DNA of 64,000 nucleotides from a bacterium (GTDB lineage: Bacteria; Bacillota; Bacilli; Lactobacillales; Streptococcaceae), in assembly GCA_905221375.1 (NCBI GenBank), contig CAJNCY010000001.1:1-64000 (forward strand), in the 5' to 3' direction. This document shows, one piece after another, positions 48,609 to 58,981 of this stretch. Under the pieces are notes generated by a model. The model ran no database searches. It worked only from the letters and a program-made list of their open reading frames with translations, and had not been told where the DNA came from. Both the position numbers and the translations under genes were made by a program. Position 1 is the first letter of the stretch. The number at the start of each line of letters is the position of its first letter.

Positions 48609-49478
48609 TTACACCTTCTCTTTCACATTTTTACCAAGGATACCAGCTGGGCGAACAATCAAGATCAACAACAAGATTCCATAAACAATGGCATCACGGA
48701 AGTCTGACATCCCAAAGGCTGTCGCAAAGGTTTCCAATAGACCAATGACAAATCCACCAAGCGCCGCACCAGGAATAATTCCGATACCACCAAGTACTGC
48801 GGCAACGAAAGACTTAAGACCTGGAGTAACCCCCATCAAAGGCTCAAGAGAGTTATAATAAAGGGCAATCAGAACACCAGCCGCACCCGCAAGAGCAGAA
48901 CCCAAAGCGAAGGTAAAGCTGATAGTACGGTTTACATTGATCCCCATCAATTGCGCTGCATCGCTATCTACGGATACTGCACGCATGGCTTTCCCCATCT
49001 TAGTCTTTTGAACAATGACTTGTAACAAAATCATCAAAATCAAGGAAATCGCCAAAATCATTAACTGTACATTCGTTAAGCTAATTGGCCCCAAATCATA
49101 GCGAACTGTTTGAATCGCTTGAGGAAAGGCACGAGTATTGGCACCAACCAGATAGACCATGCCATACTCCAATAGGAAGGAAACCCCGATAGCTGTAATC
49201 AAAACAGCAATACGAGTAGAGTGGCGCAAAGGTCGGTAAGCAAGGAACTCAATCACGACACCAAGAATGGCTGTCGCTAGCATAGCTACAATAAGTGCTA
49301 CAAAGAAATTCATTTGGAAAGAATTAATCAAGAAATAACCGATAAAGGCTCCCATCATATAAATATCACCGTGGGCGAAGTTGATGAGCTTGATAATTCC
49401 GTAAACCATGGTATATCCTAGGGCTAACAGCGCGTAAACACTACCTAGAATCAAACCATTTACTAGTTGTTGGAGCAT
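48609..49478 (-). CDS. livH: Branched-chain amino acid permease LivH
   Basis: 289 residues from the ATG at 49478 (AAAGAG ahead); a GTG at 49487 is the alternative. Eight or so spans; ALGYTMVYGIIKLINFAHGD at the N-terminus and the coupling loop KTKMGKAMRAVSVDSDAAQL near 180. Separated from livJ by a hairpin. Confidence 0.94.
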   Translation of the reverse strand: MLQQLVNGLILGSVYALLALGYTMVYGIIKLINFAHGDIYMMGAFIGYFLINSFQMNFFVALIVAMLATAILGVVIEFLAYRPLRHSTRIAVLITAIGVSFLLEYGMVYLVGANTRAFPQAIQTVRYDLGPISLTNVQLMILAISLILMILLQVIVQKTKMGKAMRAVSVDSDAAQLMGINVNRTISFTFALGSALAGAAGVLIALYYNSLEPLMGVTPGLKSFVAAVLGGIGIIPGAALGGFVIGLLETFATAFGMSDFRDAIVYGILLLILIVRPAGILGKNVKEKV

Positions 49479-49540
49479 AAGATTCACTCTTTCTATTTAT
49501 AATTTCGAGGGTTTTCCCTCACTTTTTGATAGGTTCTTAA

Positions 49541-49588
49541 ACATCGAAACAGGGAGTGAGTCAAAGGCTCATTCCCTATTTCAACATT
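49541..49588 (-). terminator. Attenuating hairpin between livJ and livHMGF
   Basis: Minus strand GAAATAGGGAATGAG pairs imperfectly with CTCACTCCCTGTTTC; the T-run is short. Probably keeps binding protein in excess over the permease. Confidence 0.65.
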
Positions 49589-49594
49589 TTTCTA

Positions 49595-50755
49595 TTATGG
49601 TTTTACAACTTCTGCTGCTTCAACCTTACCATTGTTCATGGTCATCATGTAAGCAGTTTTGACTGTGTTGTGGTCTGCATCGAAGCTTGTTTGACCAGTT
49701 ACACCTTCAAAATCTTTTGTTTTAGCAAGGTTATCCTTGATTTCGCCAGAGTTTTTAGCACCTTTTGCTGCGTTTGCTACAAGGTGAACTGAGTCATAAG
49801 CCAAGGCTGCAAATGTTGAAGGCTCTTCGTTGTACTTAGCACGGTAAGCATCAAGGAAGGCTTTGGCTTTCGCAGAAACTTCTACAGTAGTTGAGAAGCC
49901 AGAGATAAAGTAGATGTTTGATGCTTTTTCAGCAGTTGCTTGTTGTACAAACTCTTCACCGTTGAATCCATCACCACCAACGATTGGTTTGTCAATTCCC
50001 ATACCACGCGCTTGGTTTACAATTTTACCAGCTTCAGTATAGTAACCAGGGACGATGATAGCATCAAAGTCTTTCCCTTTCATTTTTGTAAGGGCTGCTT
50101 GGAAGTCTGTGTCACCTGCTACGAAAGTTTCATCTGCAACGATTTCACCTTTGTAAGCTTCACGGAAGGCTTTGGCAATCCCTTTAGCATAGTCGCTGGC
50201 ATTGTCAGTGTAAAGAACAACTTTCTTAGCTTGCAATTTTTCAGAAACATAGTTTGAGATAATTTTTCCTTGGAAGCTATCTTGGAAAGTTCCAATAAAG
50301 AGGTAATCTTGACCTTTAGTCAATCCATCTTGCGTCGCACTTGGTGAAATCAATGGAACACCAGCTTTTGTAGCGTTCGCTACCGCAGCTGCAGTTGCAC
50401 CAGATGTCGCAGGTCCTACGATTGCTGATACTTTAGATTGGGTTACAAGGTTAGTTGTTACTGAAGCAGCCTCTGCTGTTTCAGACTTGTTATCTTTATC
50501 GACTACTTCGATTTGTTTTCCATCGATACCACCTGCAGCATTGATTTCATCAACAGCCAATTGGGCACCTTTTTGTTCAGATGTTCCGTAGGCAGCTACG
50601 GCACCAGTTTCTTCGAAGTTAAATCCGATTTTGATTGTCTTTTCCTCTACTGAGTTACCAGCAGCGTTTGACGCTCCAGACTTCACTTCTCCACAGGCTG
50701 CAAGAAGTGCTACACTTGCAAGCGCCACAAACGATAGGGCAAATTTTTTCTTCAT
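49595..50755 (-). CDS. livJ: Branched-chain amino acid binding lipoprotein LivJ
   Basis: 386 residues. Lipoprotein signal with lipobox SVALLAACGE (Cys21). Periplasmic-binding-type fold: IGFNFEETGAVAAYGTSEQ, AVDEINAAGGIDG, VGPATSGATAAAVANATKA. Binds Leu/Ile/Val outside the membrane. Strong promoter upstream and the first gene of the operon. Confidence 0.95.
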   Translation of the reverse strand: MKKKFALSFVALASVALLAACGEVKSGASNAAGNSVEEKTIKIGFNFEETGAVAAYGTSEQKGAQLAVDEINAAGGIDGKQIEVVDKDNKSETAEAASVTTNLVTQSKVSAIVGPATSGATAAAVANATKAGVPLISPSATQDGLTKGQDYLFIGTFQDSFQGKIISNYVSEKLQAKKVVLYTDNASDYAKGIAKAFREAYKGEIVADETFVAGDTDFQAALTKMKGKDFDAIIVPGYYTEAGKIVNQARGMGIDKPIVGGDGFNGEEFVQQATAEKASNIYFISGFSTTVEVSAKAKAFLDAYRAKYNEEPSTFAALAYDSVHLVANAAKGAKNSGEIKDNLAKTKDFEGVTGQTSFDADHNTVKTAYMMTMNNGKVEAAEVVKP

Positions 50756-50796
50756 CTTTTTTGTCTCCTTATTTCTTAAATAAATAGCATGTTAAG

Positions 50797-50825
50797 AATA
50801 TACCGAATTATCAGAAAATTGTCAA
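50797..50825 (-). promoter_or_regulatory. liv operon promoter
   Basis: Minus strand TTGACA (50820-50825), 17-bp spacer, TATATT (50797-50802). Near consensus. Confidence 0.85.
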
Positions 50826-50834
50826 CACTTTTTT

Positions 50835-51110
50835 TTAAACTTTTTCGATGATAACGTTTTCCTCTCGATGAAGATTGCCCACAAAGGGTGTTTCCAGCTC
50901 TTGGATATGACAAACTCTGACTTTTTTTATAAACTTTTCCTTGCCCAAGCGCCCGACCAATTGCTCCACTTCTTGGGTTGGAACATAGAGTTGTAAGTAG
51001 CGATGTTTCTTGGAATGATAGGTAATATCTCCATAATCCTGCAGTTTTTTGGCATCACGATTATAGTAAAGATAGATAATCAAGCCAGATCGATTGACTT
51101 TTTCAAACAT
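50835..51110 (-). CDS. ylbG: YlbG (DUF2129) family protein
   Basis: 91 residues, soluble, basic. [21 protein letters not shown] and [19 protein letters not shown] fit the family, which is common in Firmicutes and of unknown function. Lies between clpP and livJ. Confidence 0.88.
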   Translation of the reverse strand: MFEKVNRSGLIIYLYYNRDAKKLQDYGDITYHSKKHRYLQLYVPTQEVEQLVGRLGKEKFIKKVRVCHIQELETPFVGNLHREENVIIEKV

Positions 51111-51188
51111 GATAAATCCTCTTTCTAAGAAATCTCTCCCTATTATACCAAAAAAAGCAAACCCAGTCGAGTTTGCCTCCTTTGATTA

Positions 51189-51779
51189 TTAGTTCAATGA
51201 ATTGTTGGCCATGATTTCATCAATAAAGCCATATTCAAGTGTTTCTTGAGCACTCATCCAGTTATCGCGTTCTGCATCTGCGTGAACTTTTTCGATTGAC
51301 TGACCTGAATTTTCAGCCAAGATTTTTTCCAAGGTGTTACGAGTTTTAAGCAAGTGTTCTGCAGCGATAGCCATATCAGTTTGTTGAGTACCACCACCTG
51401 TACCACCCATTGGTTGGTGGATCATGTATTCGGCATTAGGAAGCATGAAACGTTTGCCTTTTGCTCCACTTGATGCGATGACAGTACCCATAGATGCTGC
51501 CATCCCCATAACAATAGTTTGGACATCTGCCTTGATAAAGTTCATAGTATCAACGATTGCCAAACCAGCTGAAACAGAACCACCAGGTGTATTGACATAA
51601 AGGTAAATATCTTTTGTACTATCTTGGGCATCTAAGAAAAGCAACTGGGCAATAACAGAGTTAGCCATGTTGTCTTCAACTGGGCCTGTCAGCATAATGA
51701 TGCGGTCTTTGAGAAGACGTGAGTAAATATCGTAAGAACGTTCTCCACGGCTTGTTTGTTCAATAACTACAGGAATCAT
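51189..51779 (-). CDS. clpP: ClpP protease
   Basis: 196 residues. Serine peptidase: nucleophile Ser in [11 protein letters not shown] (about residue 96), His in MIHQPMGG (about 121), Asp near 172. Works with ClpC, ClpE, ClpX and, through ClpC, with MecA encoded in this window. Controlled by CtsR (box at 51841). Confidence 0.96.
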   Translation of the reverse strand: MIPVVIEQTSRGERSYDIYSRLLKDRIIMLTGPVEDNMANSVIAQLLFLDAQDSTKDIYLYVNTPGGSVSAGLAIVDTMNFIKADVQTIVMGMAASMGTVIASSGAKGKRFMLPNAEYMIHQPMGGTGGGTQQTDMAIAAEHLLKTRNTLEKILAENSGQSIEKVHADAERDNWMSAQETLEYGFIDEIMANNSLN

Positions 51780-51827
51780 TCATTTCTCCTTTTGAGTTTT
51801 ATTTGTCAAATGACTAAAGATAAGACT

Positions 51828-51857
51828 ATTATAATATCTTGGTCAAAAAAGGTCAAA
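51828..51857 (-). promoter_or_regulatory. clpP promoter with CtsR operator
   Basis: Plus strand GGTCAAAAAAGGTCAAA (51841-51857) is an exact CtsR heptad repeat. Minus strand TTGACC (51851-51856), 17-bp spacer, TATAAT (51828-51833): the operator covers the -35 and spacer, so CtsR should block RNA polymerase until heat or protein stress. Confidence 0.9.
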
Positions 51858-51907
51858 TTTTTGCTCTGTTTTCATTAGACAGAAACAAAAATTCAACCTC
51901 CTTTCGT

Positions 51908-51933
51908 GACTGGAAATCCTTTTCCAAGTCAAT
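51908..51933 (-). other. Hairpin after upp
   Basis: Minus strand GACTTGGAAAAGGATTTCC then AGTC. No T-run follows directly, so it is a poor terminator; perhaps part of upp mRNA 3' structure. Confidence 0.4.
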
Positions 51934-51945
51934 CTCTTTTTAATT

Positions 51946-52575
51946 TTATTTTGTACCGAACAAGCGGTCTCCAGCATCTCCAAGACCTGGAACGATATAA
52001 CCGTGTTCGTTCAAACGTTCATCCAAGGCTGCTGTAAAGATTTCTACATCTGGATGAGCTTCTTGAAGGGCTTTTACACCTTCTGGTGCTGATACAAGGC
52101 AGACAAATTTGATATTTGATGCGCCACGTTTTTTAAGCGAGTCAACAGCTAAAATTGCTGAACCACCTGTTGCCAACATTGGGTCTACGACAAAAATTTG
52201 ACGTTGGTCAATATCTTCAGGCAATTTCACCAAATACTCAACTGGTTGAAGCGTTTCTTCATCACGGTACATACCGATGTGACCAACCTTCGCAGCTGGA
52301 ACCAAGCTCAAGAGCCCATCGACCATCCCGATACCTGCACGCAAGATTGGAACGATGGCCAATTTCTTACCTGCCAATTGTTTTTGAACTGTTTTTGTGA
52401 TTGGTGTTTCGATTTCCACATCTTCTAGTGGAAGATCACGAAGTACTTCATACCCCATCAACATTGCAATCTCATCTACTAGCTCACGAAAAGCTTTTGT
52501 AGAAGTATCTGTACGACGCAAGATTGACAATTTGTGTTGAATCAGTGGGTGATTAATAACTTCAATTTTTCCCAT
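51946..52575 (-). CDS. upp: Uracil phosphoribosyltransferase
   Basis: 209 residues from the ATG at 52575. Converts uracil and PRPP to UMP. PRPP site [17 protein letters not shown], and [11 protein letters not shown] at the C-terminus for uracil. AAGGAATTCCAAAA precedes the start; an upstream TTG codon is not needed. Confidence 0.95.
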   Translation of the reverse strand: MGKIEVINHPLIQHKLSILRRTDTSTKAFRELVDEIAMLMGYEVLRDLPLEDVEIETPITKTVQKQLAGKKLAIVPILRAGIGMVDGLLSLVPAAKVGHIGMYRDEETLQPVEYLVKLPEDIDQRQIFVVDPMLATGGSAILAVDSLKKRGASNIKFVCLVSAPEGVKALQEAHPDVEIFTAALDERLNEHGYIVPGLGDAGDRLFGTK

Positions 52576-52608
52576 TTTTGGAATTCCTTCTTTCAATTTA
52601 TTCTTCTT

Positions 52609-52614
52609 ATTATA
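52609..52614 (-). promoter_or_regulatory. upp extended -10 promoter
   Basis: Minus strand TGGTATAAT, overlapping the T-run of the preceding terminator (52616-52650). Confidence 0.6.
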
Positions 52615-52615
52615 C

Positions 52616-52650
52616 CAAAAAACGGTTTAAAAATCTTTCTAAACCATTTA
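52616..52650 (-). terminator. dCMP deaminase gene terminator
   Basis: Minus strand AATGGTTTA...TAAACCGTT with TTTTGG. Confidence 0.65.
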
Positions 52651-52663
52651 TTTTTGATAATTT

Positions 52664-53131
52664 TTACATTAGATCTGCCTCTTTAAGAGCGGACTGTACT
52701 GTCTCAAGTGGTAAATGGGTCAATTCTGTTCCCTTTTCTTGATAAAGGTATTGGGCATAGTCGTCCATTCTGTACTGGTTGATATAAACCACGCGCTTGC
52801 AACCGACCTGCAATAATTGTTTGGTACAATTGAGACAAGGAAAATGGGTTACATAGGCTGTAAAACCTTTTGGAACACCACGCTCAGCCCCTTGAAGAAT
52901 AGCATTAACTTCAGCATGAAGGGTACGAACACAGTGGCCTTCAATGACCAGACATTCGTGGTCAATACAATGCTCAGTCCCTGACACCGAACCATTGTAA
53001 CCAGTGGAAATAACCTTATTATCCTTTACCAGAATTGCGCCCACTTTGGCACGTTTACAAGTGGAACGATTGGCAATTAGCAGAGCTTGGGCTGCAAAAT
53101 ACTCATCCCAGGCTAGTCTTTTTTCAGTCAT
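52664..53131 (-). CDS. dCMP deaminase, ComEB-like
   Basis: 155 residues. Zinc deaminase: HAEVNAI with the first ligand and catalytic Glu, and PCLNCTKQL with the two Cys ligands. Makes dUMP for thymidylate. Related to Bacillus ComEB, but no competence role is seen here. Follows tetR by 18 bp on the same strand. Confidence 0.93.
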   Translation of the reverse strand: MTEKRLAWDEYFAAQALLIANRSTCKRAKVGAILVKDNKVISTGYNGSVSGTEHCIDHECLVIEGHCVRTLHAEVNAILQGAERGVPKGFTAYVTHFPCLNCTKQLLQVGCKRVVYINQYRMDDYAQYLYQEKGTELTHLPLETVQSALKEADLM

Positions 53132-53149
53132 ATCTCTTCTCCTTTTTCT

Positions 53150-53707
53150 CTATTTTTTAAAAAATGGTAACCGTAAGTCTGCAATCTTTTCAGCTGGTAC
53201 CTTCATGCCATCCTTGATCCATTTTAAGAGGACAGAGACGATAGCAGAACTCCAGAAGGAATGAAGATAAGAGCTGACACCTTTTGATTTTCCATGGTAT
53301 TTTTCTAGAAATTCCTGCATAGCTTGGACAAAGATTTTTTCCAGATGGTAATCCAAGGCCAATTGAATCACTCTTGCTTCCTTTCTGACCTCCCGGAAAA
53401 GGTGAACCCAGACCAGATAAAGGTCTGTCTTTAAATCGTAATGATGCAGCTGTTCCATAATATTGTGGACAGTTCGTTTAAAGACACTTTCTAAAATCTC
53501 CTCTTTGGAATCATAATTGCGATAAAAGGCCGCGCGCGAAACGCCTGCACGCTTAACCAATTCAGAAATACTAATCTTGGTCAGGTCCTTTTTTTCCAAG
53601 AGTTGCAAGAGGGCTGTTTCAATGGCTTCTCTGGTTAATAAATTGGATTCTTGGTTTGATTTTCTGAGATTTTCAAGAGACTTTTCAGAGATTCTACGTT
53701 CAGACAT
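53150..53707 (-). CDS. TetR-family regulator
   Basis: 185 residues. N-terminal HTH at about 25-75 (AIETALLQLLEKKDLTKISI, then SELVKRAGVSRAAFYRNYDS) and a C-terminal ligand domain of unknown specificity. Divergent from degV; a palindrome at 53795-53817 in the shared region is a candidate operator. Confidence 0.9.
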   Translation of the reverse strand: MSERRISEKSLENLRKSNQESNLLTREAIETALLQLLEKKDLTKISISELVKRAGVSRAAFYRNYDSKEEILESVFKRTVHNIMEQLHHYDLKTDLYLVWVHLFREVRKEARVIQLALDYHLEKIFVQAMQEFLEKYHGKSKGVSSYLHSFWSSAIVSVLLKWIKDGMKVPAEKIADLRLPFFKK

Positions 53708-53794
53708 AACATTTTCTTTCTACTTGTCACAACAGACGGATGAGGCTTTTGTTTCAAGGGTTTTCTTGATATAATTGTAAAAAAAGACAGAACC

Positions 53795-53817
53795 TTTGTC
53801 AATGTATAACTGACAAA
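53795..53817. promoter_or_regulatory. Candidate TetR operator
   Basis: TTTGTCA-N9-TGACAAA, perfect 7-bp arms, between divergent tetR and degV and next to the degV ribosome site. TGTC/GACA arms are usual for TetR repressors. Confidence 0.55.
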
Positions 53818-53830
53818 GATGGAGAATTCT

Positions 53831-54676
53831 ATGACTTGGAAGATTATTGCTGACTCTGGTTGTGATTACCGTCAGCTGGAGACACCAGCTATTGACACAA
53901 CCTTTGTAAGTGTCCCCTTAACCATTCAAGTAGCTGATCAGGTCTTTGTTGATGATGCCAGTCTTGACATTGACCAAATGATGGAAACCATGTATGCAAC
54001 CGCAGAAGCTTCAAAATCAGCTTGTCCAAGCCCAGATGATTATTTGAGAGCATTTGAAGGTGCCAAAAACATTTTCCTAGTAACCATTACTGGTACTCTT
54101 TCTGGCAGCCACAATAGTGCTCAACTAGCTAAGAATATTTATCTGGAAGAACATCCTGATACTAAAATTCATGTAATTGATAGTTTGTCTGCTGGTGGGG
54201 AAGTTGACTTGCTCGTAGAAAAATTAAACGACTTGATTGACCAGGGCTTATCTTTTGAAGAAGTGGTTGAAGCTATCACTGCTTATCAAGAAAAAACCAA
54301 GTTGCTCTTTGTCCTAGCTAAAGTCGATAACTTAGTAAAAAATGGCCGTTTGAGTAAGCTTATCGGTACAGTCGTTGGCCTTCTCAACATCCGTATGGTC
54401 GGAGAAGCTAGTGAAACTGGAACTCTCGAATTGCTACAAAAAGCAAGAGGACCAAAGAAAGCAATTCAGGCAGCCTATGAAGAGTTAGTGAAAGCAGGAT
54501 ATACTGGTGGTCGTATTGTCATGGCTCAACGCAATAACGAGAAATGTTGCCAACAGCTTTCAGACCGAATCCGTGAAAATTTCCCACAAGCCAACATCAA
54601 AATTCTCCCAACATCTGGTCTCTGCAGTTTTTATGCAGAAGATGGTGGTTTGCTGATGGGATATGAAATTGATTGA
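53831..54676 (+). CDS. DegV-family fatty-acid-binding protein (FakB-like)
   Basis: 281 residues from the ATG at 53831, six bases after TGGAG. TWKIIADSGCDYRQLE at the N-terminus with the conserved Asp/Ser, and TITGTLSGSHNSAQ, the loop that contacts the fatty-acid carboxylate. Members (FakB) present fatty acids to the kinase FakA for incorporation. FakA is not in the window. Possibly controlled by the TetR protein encoded divergently. Confidence 0.9.
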   Translation: MTWKIIADSGCDYRQLETPAIDTTFVSVPLTIQVADQVFVDDASLDIDQMMETMYATAEASKSACPSPDDYLRAFEGAKNIFLVTITGTLSGSHNSAQLAKNIYLEEHPDTKIHVIDSLSAGGEVDLLVEKLNDLIDQGLSFEEVVEAITAYQEKTKLLFVLAKVDNLVKNGRLSKLIGTVVGLLNIRMVGEASETGTLELLQKARGPKKAIQAAYEELVKAGYTGGRIVMAQRNNEKCCQQLSDRIRENFPQANIKILPTSGLCSFYAEDGGLLMGYEID

Positions 54677-54687
54677 TTGCATTCTTG

Positions 54688-55906
<1,219 letters not shown>

Positions 55907-55954
55907 ATCTAAATTATTCAATGGCTAAATCAGCCCCAAAAGAAAGGAACGACT

Positions 55955-56476
55955 TTGGAACATATTATCTTGTTAAGGGGAGTTACTCCTAATGGAAAAA
56001 ATGCTATCCCTAAAATGTCTTATCTAGTAGATATCTTGACAGAAGCTGGTTTTCAACAAGTTCGAACCTATATTCAAAGTGGGAATATCATTCTTGAAAG
56101 TGACTTAGATTTAGAAAAAATACGAGAACAGGTTCATACTCTAATAAAGAAAAAGATTGGAGCCGATCTCAAAATAATCATTAAGAATAAGGATATTTTT
56201 AAAAACATTGTCCAAGAAAACCCTTTTGGAGAACACTATCTTTATGACCGTATACACGTGATTTTTTATCAAGAATCTATTCAAAGCCTCCCTTTAGACA
56301 AATTGAAAATTGATTACGGTGAAGAAGAAATTTGTATCGGTAACCACTGCCTTTACCTCTATCTCCCTAGAACTGCTAAACAAAAGAAACTCCATACCAA
56401 CTATCTTGAAAAGCTTTTTAATGTAGATTTGACCATGCGAAAACTAAATGTGGTAGAAAAATTATTAAGCAAATAG
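55955..56476 (+). CDS. DUF1697 family protein
   Basis: 173 residues, TTG start six bases after AAAGGA. ILLRGVTPNGKNAIPKM, TYIQSGNIILES, and YLPRTAKQKKLHTNYLEKLF match DUF1697, a soluble family of unknown function. Converges on merR across a shared terminator. Confidence 0.85.
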   Translation: MEHIILLRGVTPNGKNAIPKMSYLVDILTEAGFQQVRTYIQSGNIILESDLDLEKIREQVHTLIKKKIGADLKIIIKNKDIFKNIVQENPFGEHYLYDRIHVIFYQESIQSLPLDKLKIDYGEEEICIGNHCLYLYLPRTAKQKKLHTNYLEKLFNVDLTMRKLNVVEKLLSK

Positions 56477-56491
56477 TGCTTGAATTTAGTA

Positions 56492-56524
56492 AAAATCGGA
56501 AGAATGCTCCTCCGATTTTATTTT
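56492..56524. terminator. Bidirectional terminator (DUF1697 and merR)
   Basis: AAAATCGGA...TCCGATTTT with T/A-rich sequence on both sides. Confidence 0.85.
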
Positions 56525-57258
56525 GTTTGAGTTTGGACATAGTGGGCAATGACATCTGATGTGTATTGGGCAGTGCCAGTTCCAAATTTGTCAATGTTTT
56601 CCTTAAATTCTGGGTTGTAGACGTAGCCTTTACCGATATGACCGAATACCTCAATAGAGCAGTCAAATCCATAAGTACGGATGGCTTGCAAGAGTTTGCC
56701 TGCTTCTTCTTGGTTTTCGGCTGCTGCTACAGGCAGACCAGCTTGAAGGTTTTGTGCCAAGGCTTGAAAGACTTGATTGAAGGCAGCCGTAACCTCATCT
56801 TCGTGACCTTTTTGGCGCTCCAGCGCTTGGTCCATGACTTCTTGTCCATATTTCTCTACCGCCTCTTGCTGGTATTTTTGATGGTCTTGGTAGTTAAATC
56901 CAGCGAATTTCTCTTGAATGCTCATTTCTCTTTCTCCTTTTTGTTCTTGAATGGTTTTCTGCAAGGTGGAAATCAAGGTATCCAGATGTTCCCTTTCTCG
57001 AGTCAAATAGTCCAACTGTCTGGTCAAGTGGGGCAATAAATCTGTCCTTTCTTCCTTTAATAGCTCTGCTATTTTTTCTAAAGAAAAGCCTAGATACTTA
57101 TAATACAGAATAACCTGAAGGCGTTCCAAATCCTCCTGACTGTAGGTTCGATAGCCGTTTTCCGACTTTAAAGGAACTAAAAGTCCTATCTTATCGTAGT
57201 GGTGCAGGGTCTTGACAGAAACACCTGAAAGCTGGGCAGCTTCTTTTATATGGTACAT
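56518..57258 (-). CDS. MerR-family regulator with TipAS-like effector domain
   Basis: 246 residues. N-terminal winged HTH (MYHIKEAAQLSGVSVKTLHH, YDKIGLL), a coiled-coil dimer helix at about 75-115, and a C-terminal TipAS-type domain (FNYQDHQKYQQEAVEKYGQE) that in TipA binds thiopeptides and drugs. No obvious target gene next to it other than itself; the promoter at 57385 has the 19-bp spacer that MerR proteins need. Confidence 0.9.
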   Translation of the reverse strand: MYHIKEAAQLSGVSVKTLHHYDKIGLLVPLKSENGYRTYSQEDLERLQVILYYKYLGFSLEKIAELLKEERTDLLPHLTRQLDYLTREREHLDTLISTLQKTIQEQKGEREMSIQEKFAGFNYQDHQKYQQEAVEKYGQEVMDQALERQKGHEDEVTAAFNQVFQALAQNLQAGLPVAAAENQEEAGKLLQAIRTYGFDCSIEVFGHIGKGYVYNPEFKENIDKFGTGTAQYTSDVIAHYVQTQTK

Positions 57259-57270
57259 GATTTCCTCCTT

Positions 57271-57375
57271 ATACTCAATGAAAATTAAAGAGCAAACTAG
57301 GAAGCTAGCCGCAGGCTGTACTTGAGTACGGTAAGGCGACGCTGACGTGGTTTGAATTTGATTTTCGAAGAGTAT
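57271..57375 (-). repeat. BOX element, boxA-boxC, in the merR leader
   Basis: TACTCAATGAAAATTAAAGA to CGAAGAGTATT, near-identical to 38974-39079. It lies between the merR promoter and its ribosome site, so it is transcribed as 5' UTR. Confidence 0.9.
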
Positions 57376-57384
57376 TACAATGAT

Positions 57385-57415
57385 AGTATAACCCCTCCCC
57401 TTAGGTCAGAGTCAA
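57385..57415 (-). promoter_or_regulatory. merR promoter with 19-bp spacer and operator
   Basis: Minus strand TTGACT (57410-57415), 19-bp spacer CTGACCTAAGGGGAGGGGT, TATACT (57385-57390). The over-long spacer with ACC/GGT arms is the MerR signature and implies autoregulation. Confidence 0.8.
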
Positions 57416-57464
57416 GCGTTTTTGCGAAATTTTTTTACTTTATCATAACATGAAAATGGTTTTC

Positions 57465-57493
57465 TTGACAGACCTTAGAAAACATGATAGGAT
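57465..57493 (+). promoter_or_regulatory. Promoter of the sodium-dependent transporter
   Basis: TTGACA, 17-bp spacer, TAGGAT; leader of about 100 nt to the ATG at 57600. Confidence 0.7.
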
Positions 57494-57599
57494 AGTCAAG
57501 TCTATCAATCAAAAGAAAGGCTCATTTTGAGTACTTATGAGGCTATTTGTCAAGGGCAGTAGCTTTTTCTTTTGTAATACTAATTTTAGGAGTTTAACT

Positions 57600-58940
57600 A
57601 TGTCTGAAAAATCGCAATGGGGTTCTAAACTAGGCTTTATTCTAGCATCTGCTGGTTCAGCCATCGGACTTGGTGCCGTTTGGAAATTCCCCTACATGAC
57701 TGCTGCTAACGGTGGAGGAGGCTTTTTATTAGTCTTCCTCATTTCCACTATTTTAATCGGTTTCCCTCTTTTGCTAGCTGAGTTTGCCCTCGGCAGAAGT
57801 GCTGGTGTCTCAGCTATCAAAACCTTTGGAAAACTTGGTAACAATAGTAAGTACAATTTTATCGGTTGGATTGGTGCCTTTGCCCTCTTCATCCTCTTAT
57901 CTTTCTACAGTGTTATCGGAGGATGGATTCTGGTTTATCTGGGTATTGAGTTTGGGAAATTGTTCCAACTTGGTGGAACGGGTGATTATGCTCAGTTATT
58001 TACTTCAATCATTTCAAATCCAGCCATTGCCCTGGGAGCTCAAGCAGCCTTTATCCTGTTGAATATCTTTATTGTATCACGTGGTGTTCAAAAAGGGATT
58101 GAAAGAGCCTCAAAAGTCATGATGCCTCTGCTCTTTATCATCTTTGTCGTGATTATTGGACGCTCTCTCAGCTTGCCAAATGCCATGGAAGGCGTTCTTT
58201 ACTTCCTCAAACCAGACTTTTCAAAACTGACCAGCGCTGGTCTCCTCTATGCTCTGGGACAATCTTTCTTTGCCCTCTCACTAGGGGTGACAGCCATGCT
58301 GACCTATGCTTCTTACTTGGACAAGAAAACCAATCTGGTTCAATCAGGGATTTCTATCGTAGCCATGAACATCTCGGTATCCATCATGGCAGGACTAGCC
58401 ATTTTCCCAGCCATGTCAGCCTTCAATATCCAGTCTGAAGGGGGACCAAGCCTGCTCTTTATCGTCTTGCCTCAACTCTTTGACAAGATGCCTTTTGGAA
58501 CCATTTTCTACATCCTTTTCCTCTTACTCTTCCTCTTTGCGACGGTCACTTCTTCTGTCGTGATGCTGGAAATCAACGTGGGCAATATCACCAATCAGGA
58601 CAACAGTCAGCGTGCCAAGTGGAGTGTGATTTTAGGAATCTTGACCTTTATCTTTGGAATTCCTTCAGCCTTATCTTACGGTGTTATGGCGGATGTTCAC
58701 ATTTTTGGGAAGACCTTCTTTGACGCTATGGACTTCTTGGTTTCCAATCTTCTCATGCCATTTGGAGCCCTCTGCCTTTCTCTTTTTACAGGCTATATCT
58801 TTAAAAAGGCTCTTGCTATGGAGGAACTACACCTTGATGAACGAGCATGGAAACAGGGACTTTTCCAAGTCTGGCTCTTCCTTCTTCGCTTTATCATTCC
58901 AATCATCATCATTGTGGTCTTCATCGCCCAATTTATGTAA
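57600..58940 (+). CDS. Neurotransmitter:sodium symporter (NSS/SNF) family transporter
   Basis: 446 residues from the ATG at 57600 (TAGGAG seven bases before). LeuT-fold: WGSKLGFILASAGSAIGLGA, VWKFPYMTAANGGGGF with the sodium- and substrate-site residues, then about eleven spans. Probably takes up an amino acid with Na+; the substrate is not known. Confidence 0.92.
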   Translation: MSEKSQWGSKLGFILASAGSAIGLGAVWKFPYMTAANGGGGFLLVFLISTILIGFPLLLAEFALGRSAGVSAIKTFGKLGNNSKYNFIGWIGAFALFILLSFYSVIGGWILVYLGIEFGKLFQLGGTGDYAQLFTSIISNPAIALGAQAAFILLNIFIVSRGVQKGIERASKVMMPLLFIIFVVIIGRSLSLPNAMEGVLYFLKPDFSKLTSAGLLYALGQSFFALSLGVTAMLTYASYLDKKTNLVQSGISIVAMNISVSIMAGLAIFPAMSAFNIQSEGGPSLLFIVLPQLFDKMPFGTIFYILFLLLFLFATVTSSVVMLEINVGNITNQDNSQRAKWSVILGILTFIFGIPSALSYGVMADVHIFGKTFFDAMDFLVSNLLMPFGALCLSLFTGYIFKKALAMEELHLDERAWKQGLFQVWLFLLRFIIPIIIIVVFIAQFM

Positions 58941-58943
58941 TCA

Positions 58944-58981
58944 AAAAGGACTTGAGTAATGAACTCAGGCCCTTTCTTTTT
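58944..58981. terminator. Bidirectional terminator (transporter and manA)
   Basis: AAAGGACTTGAGT...ACTCAGGCCCTTT with T-runs on both sides. Confidence 0.85.

Noticed and set aside
57494..57599. Considered as a riboswitch in the NSS transporter leader
   Set aside because: Only a four-base stem with a T-rich tail could be drawn; no match to a known aptamer that I could recognise.
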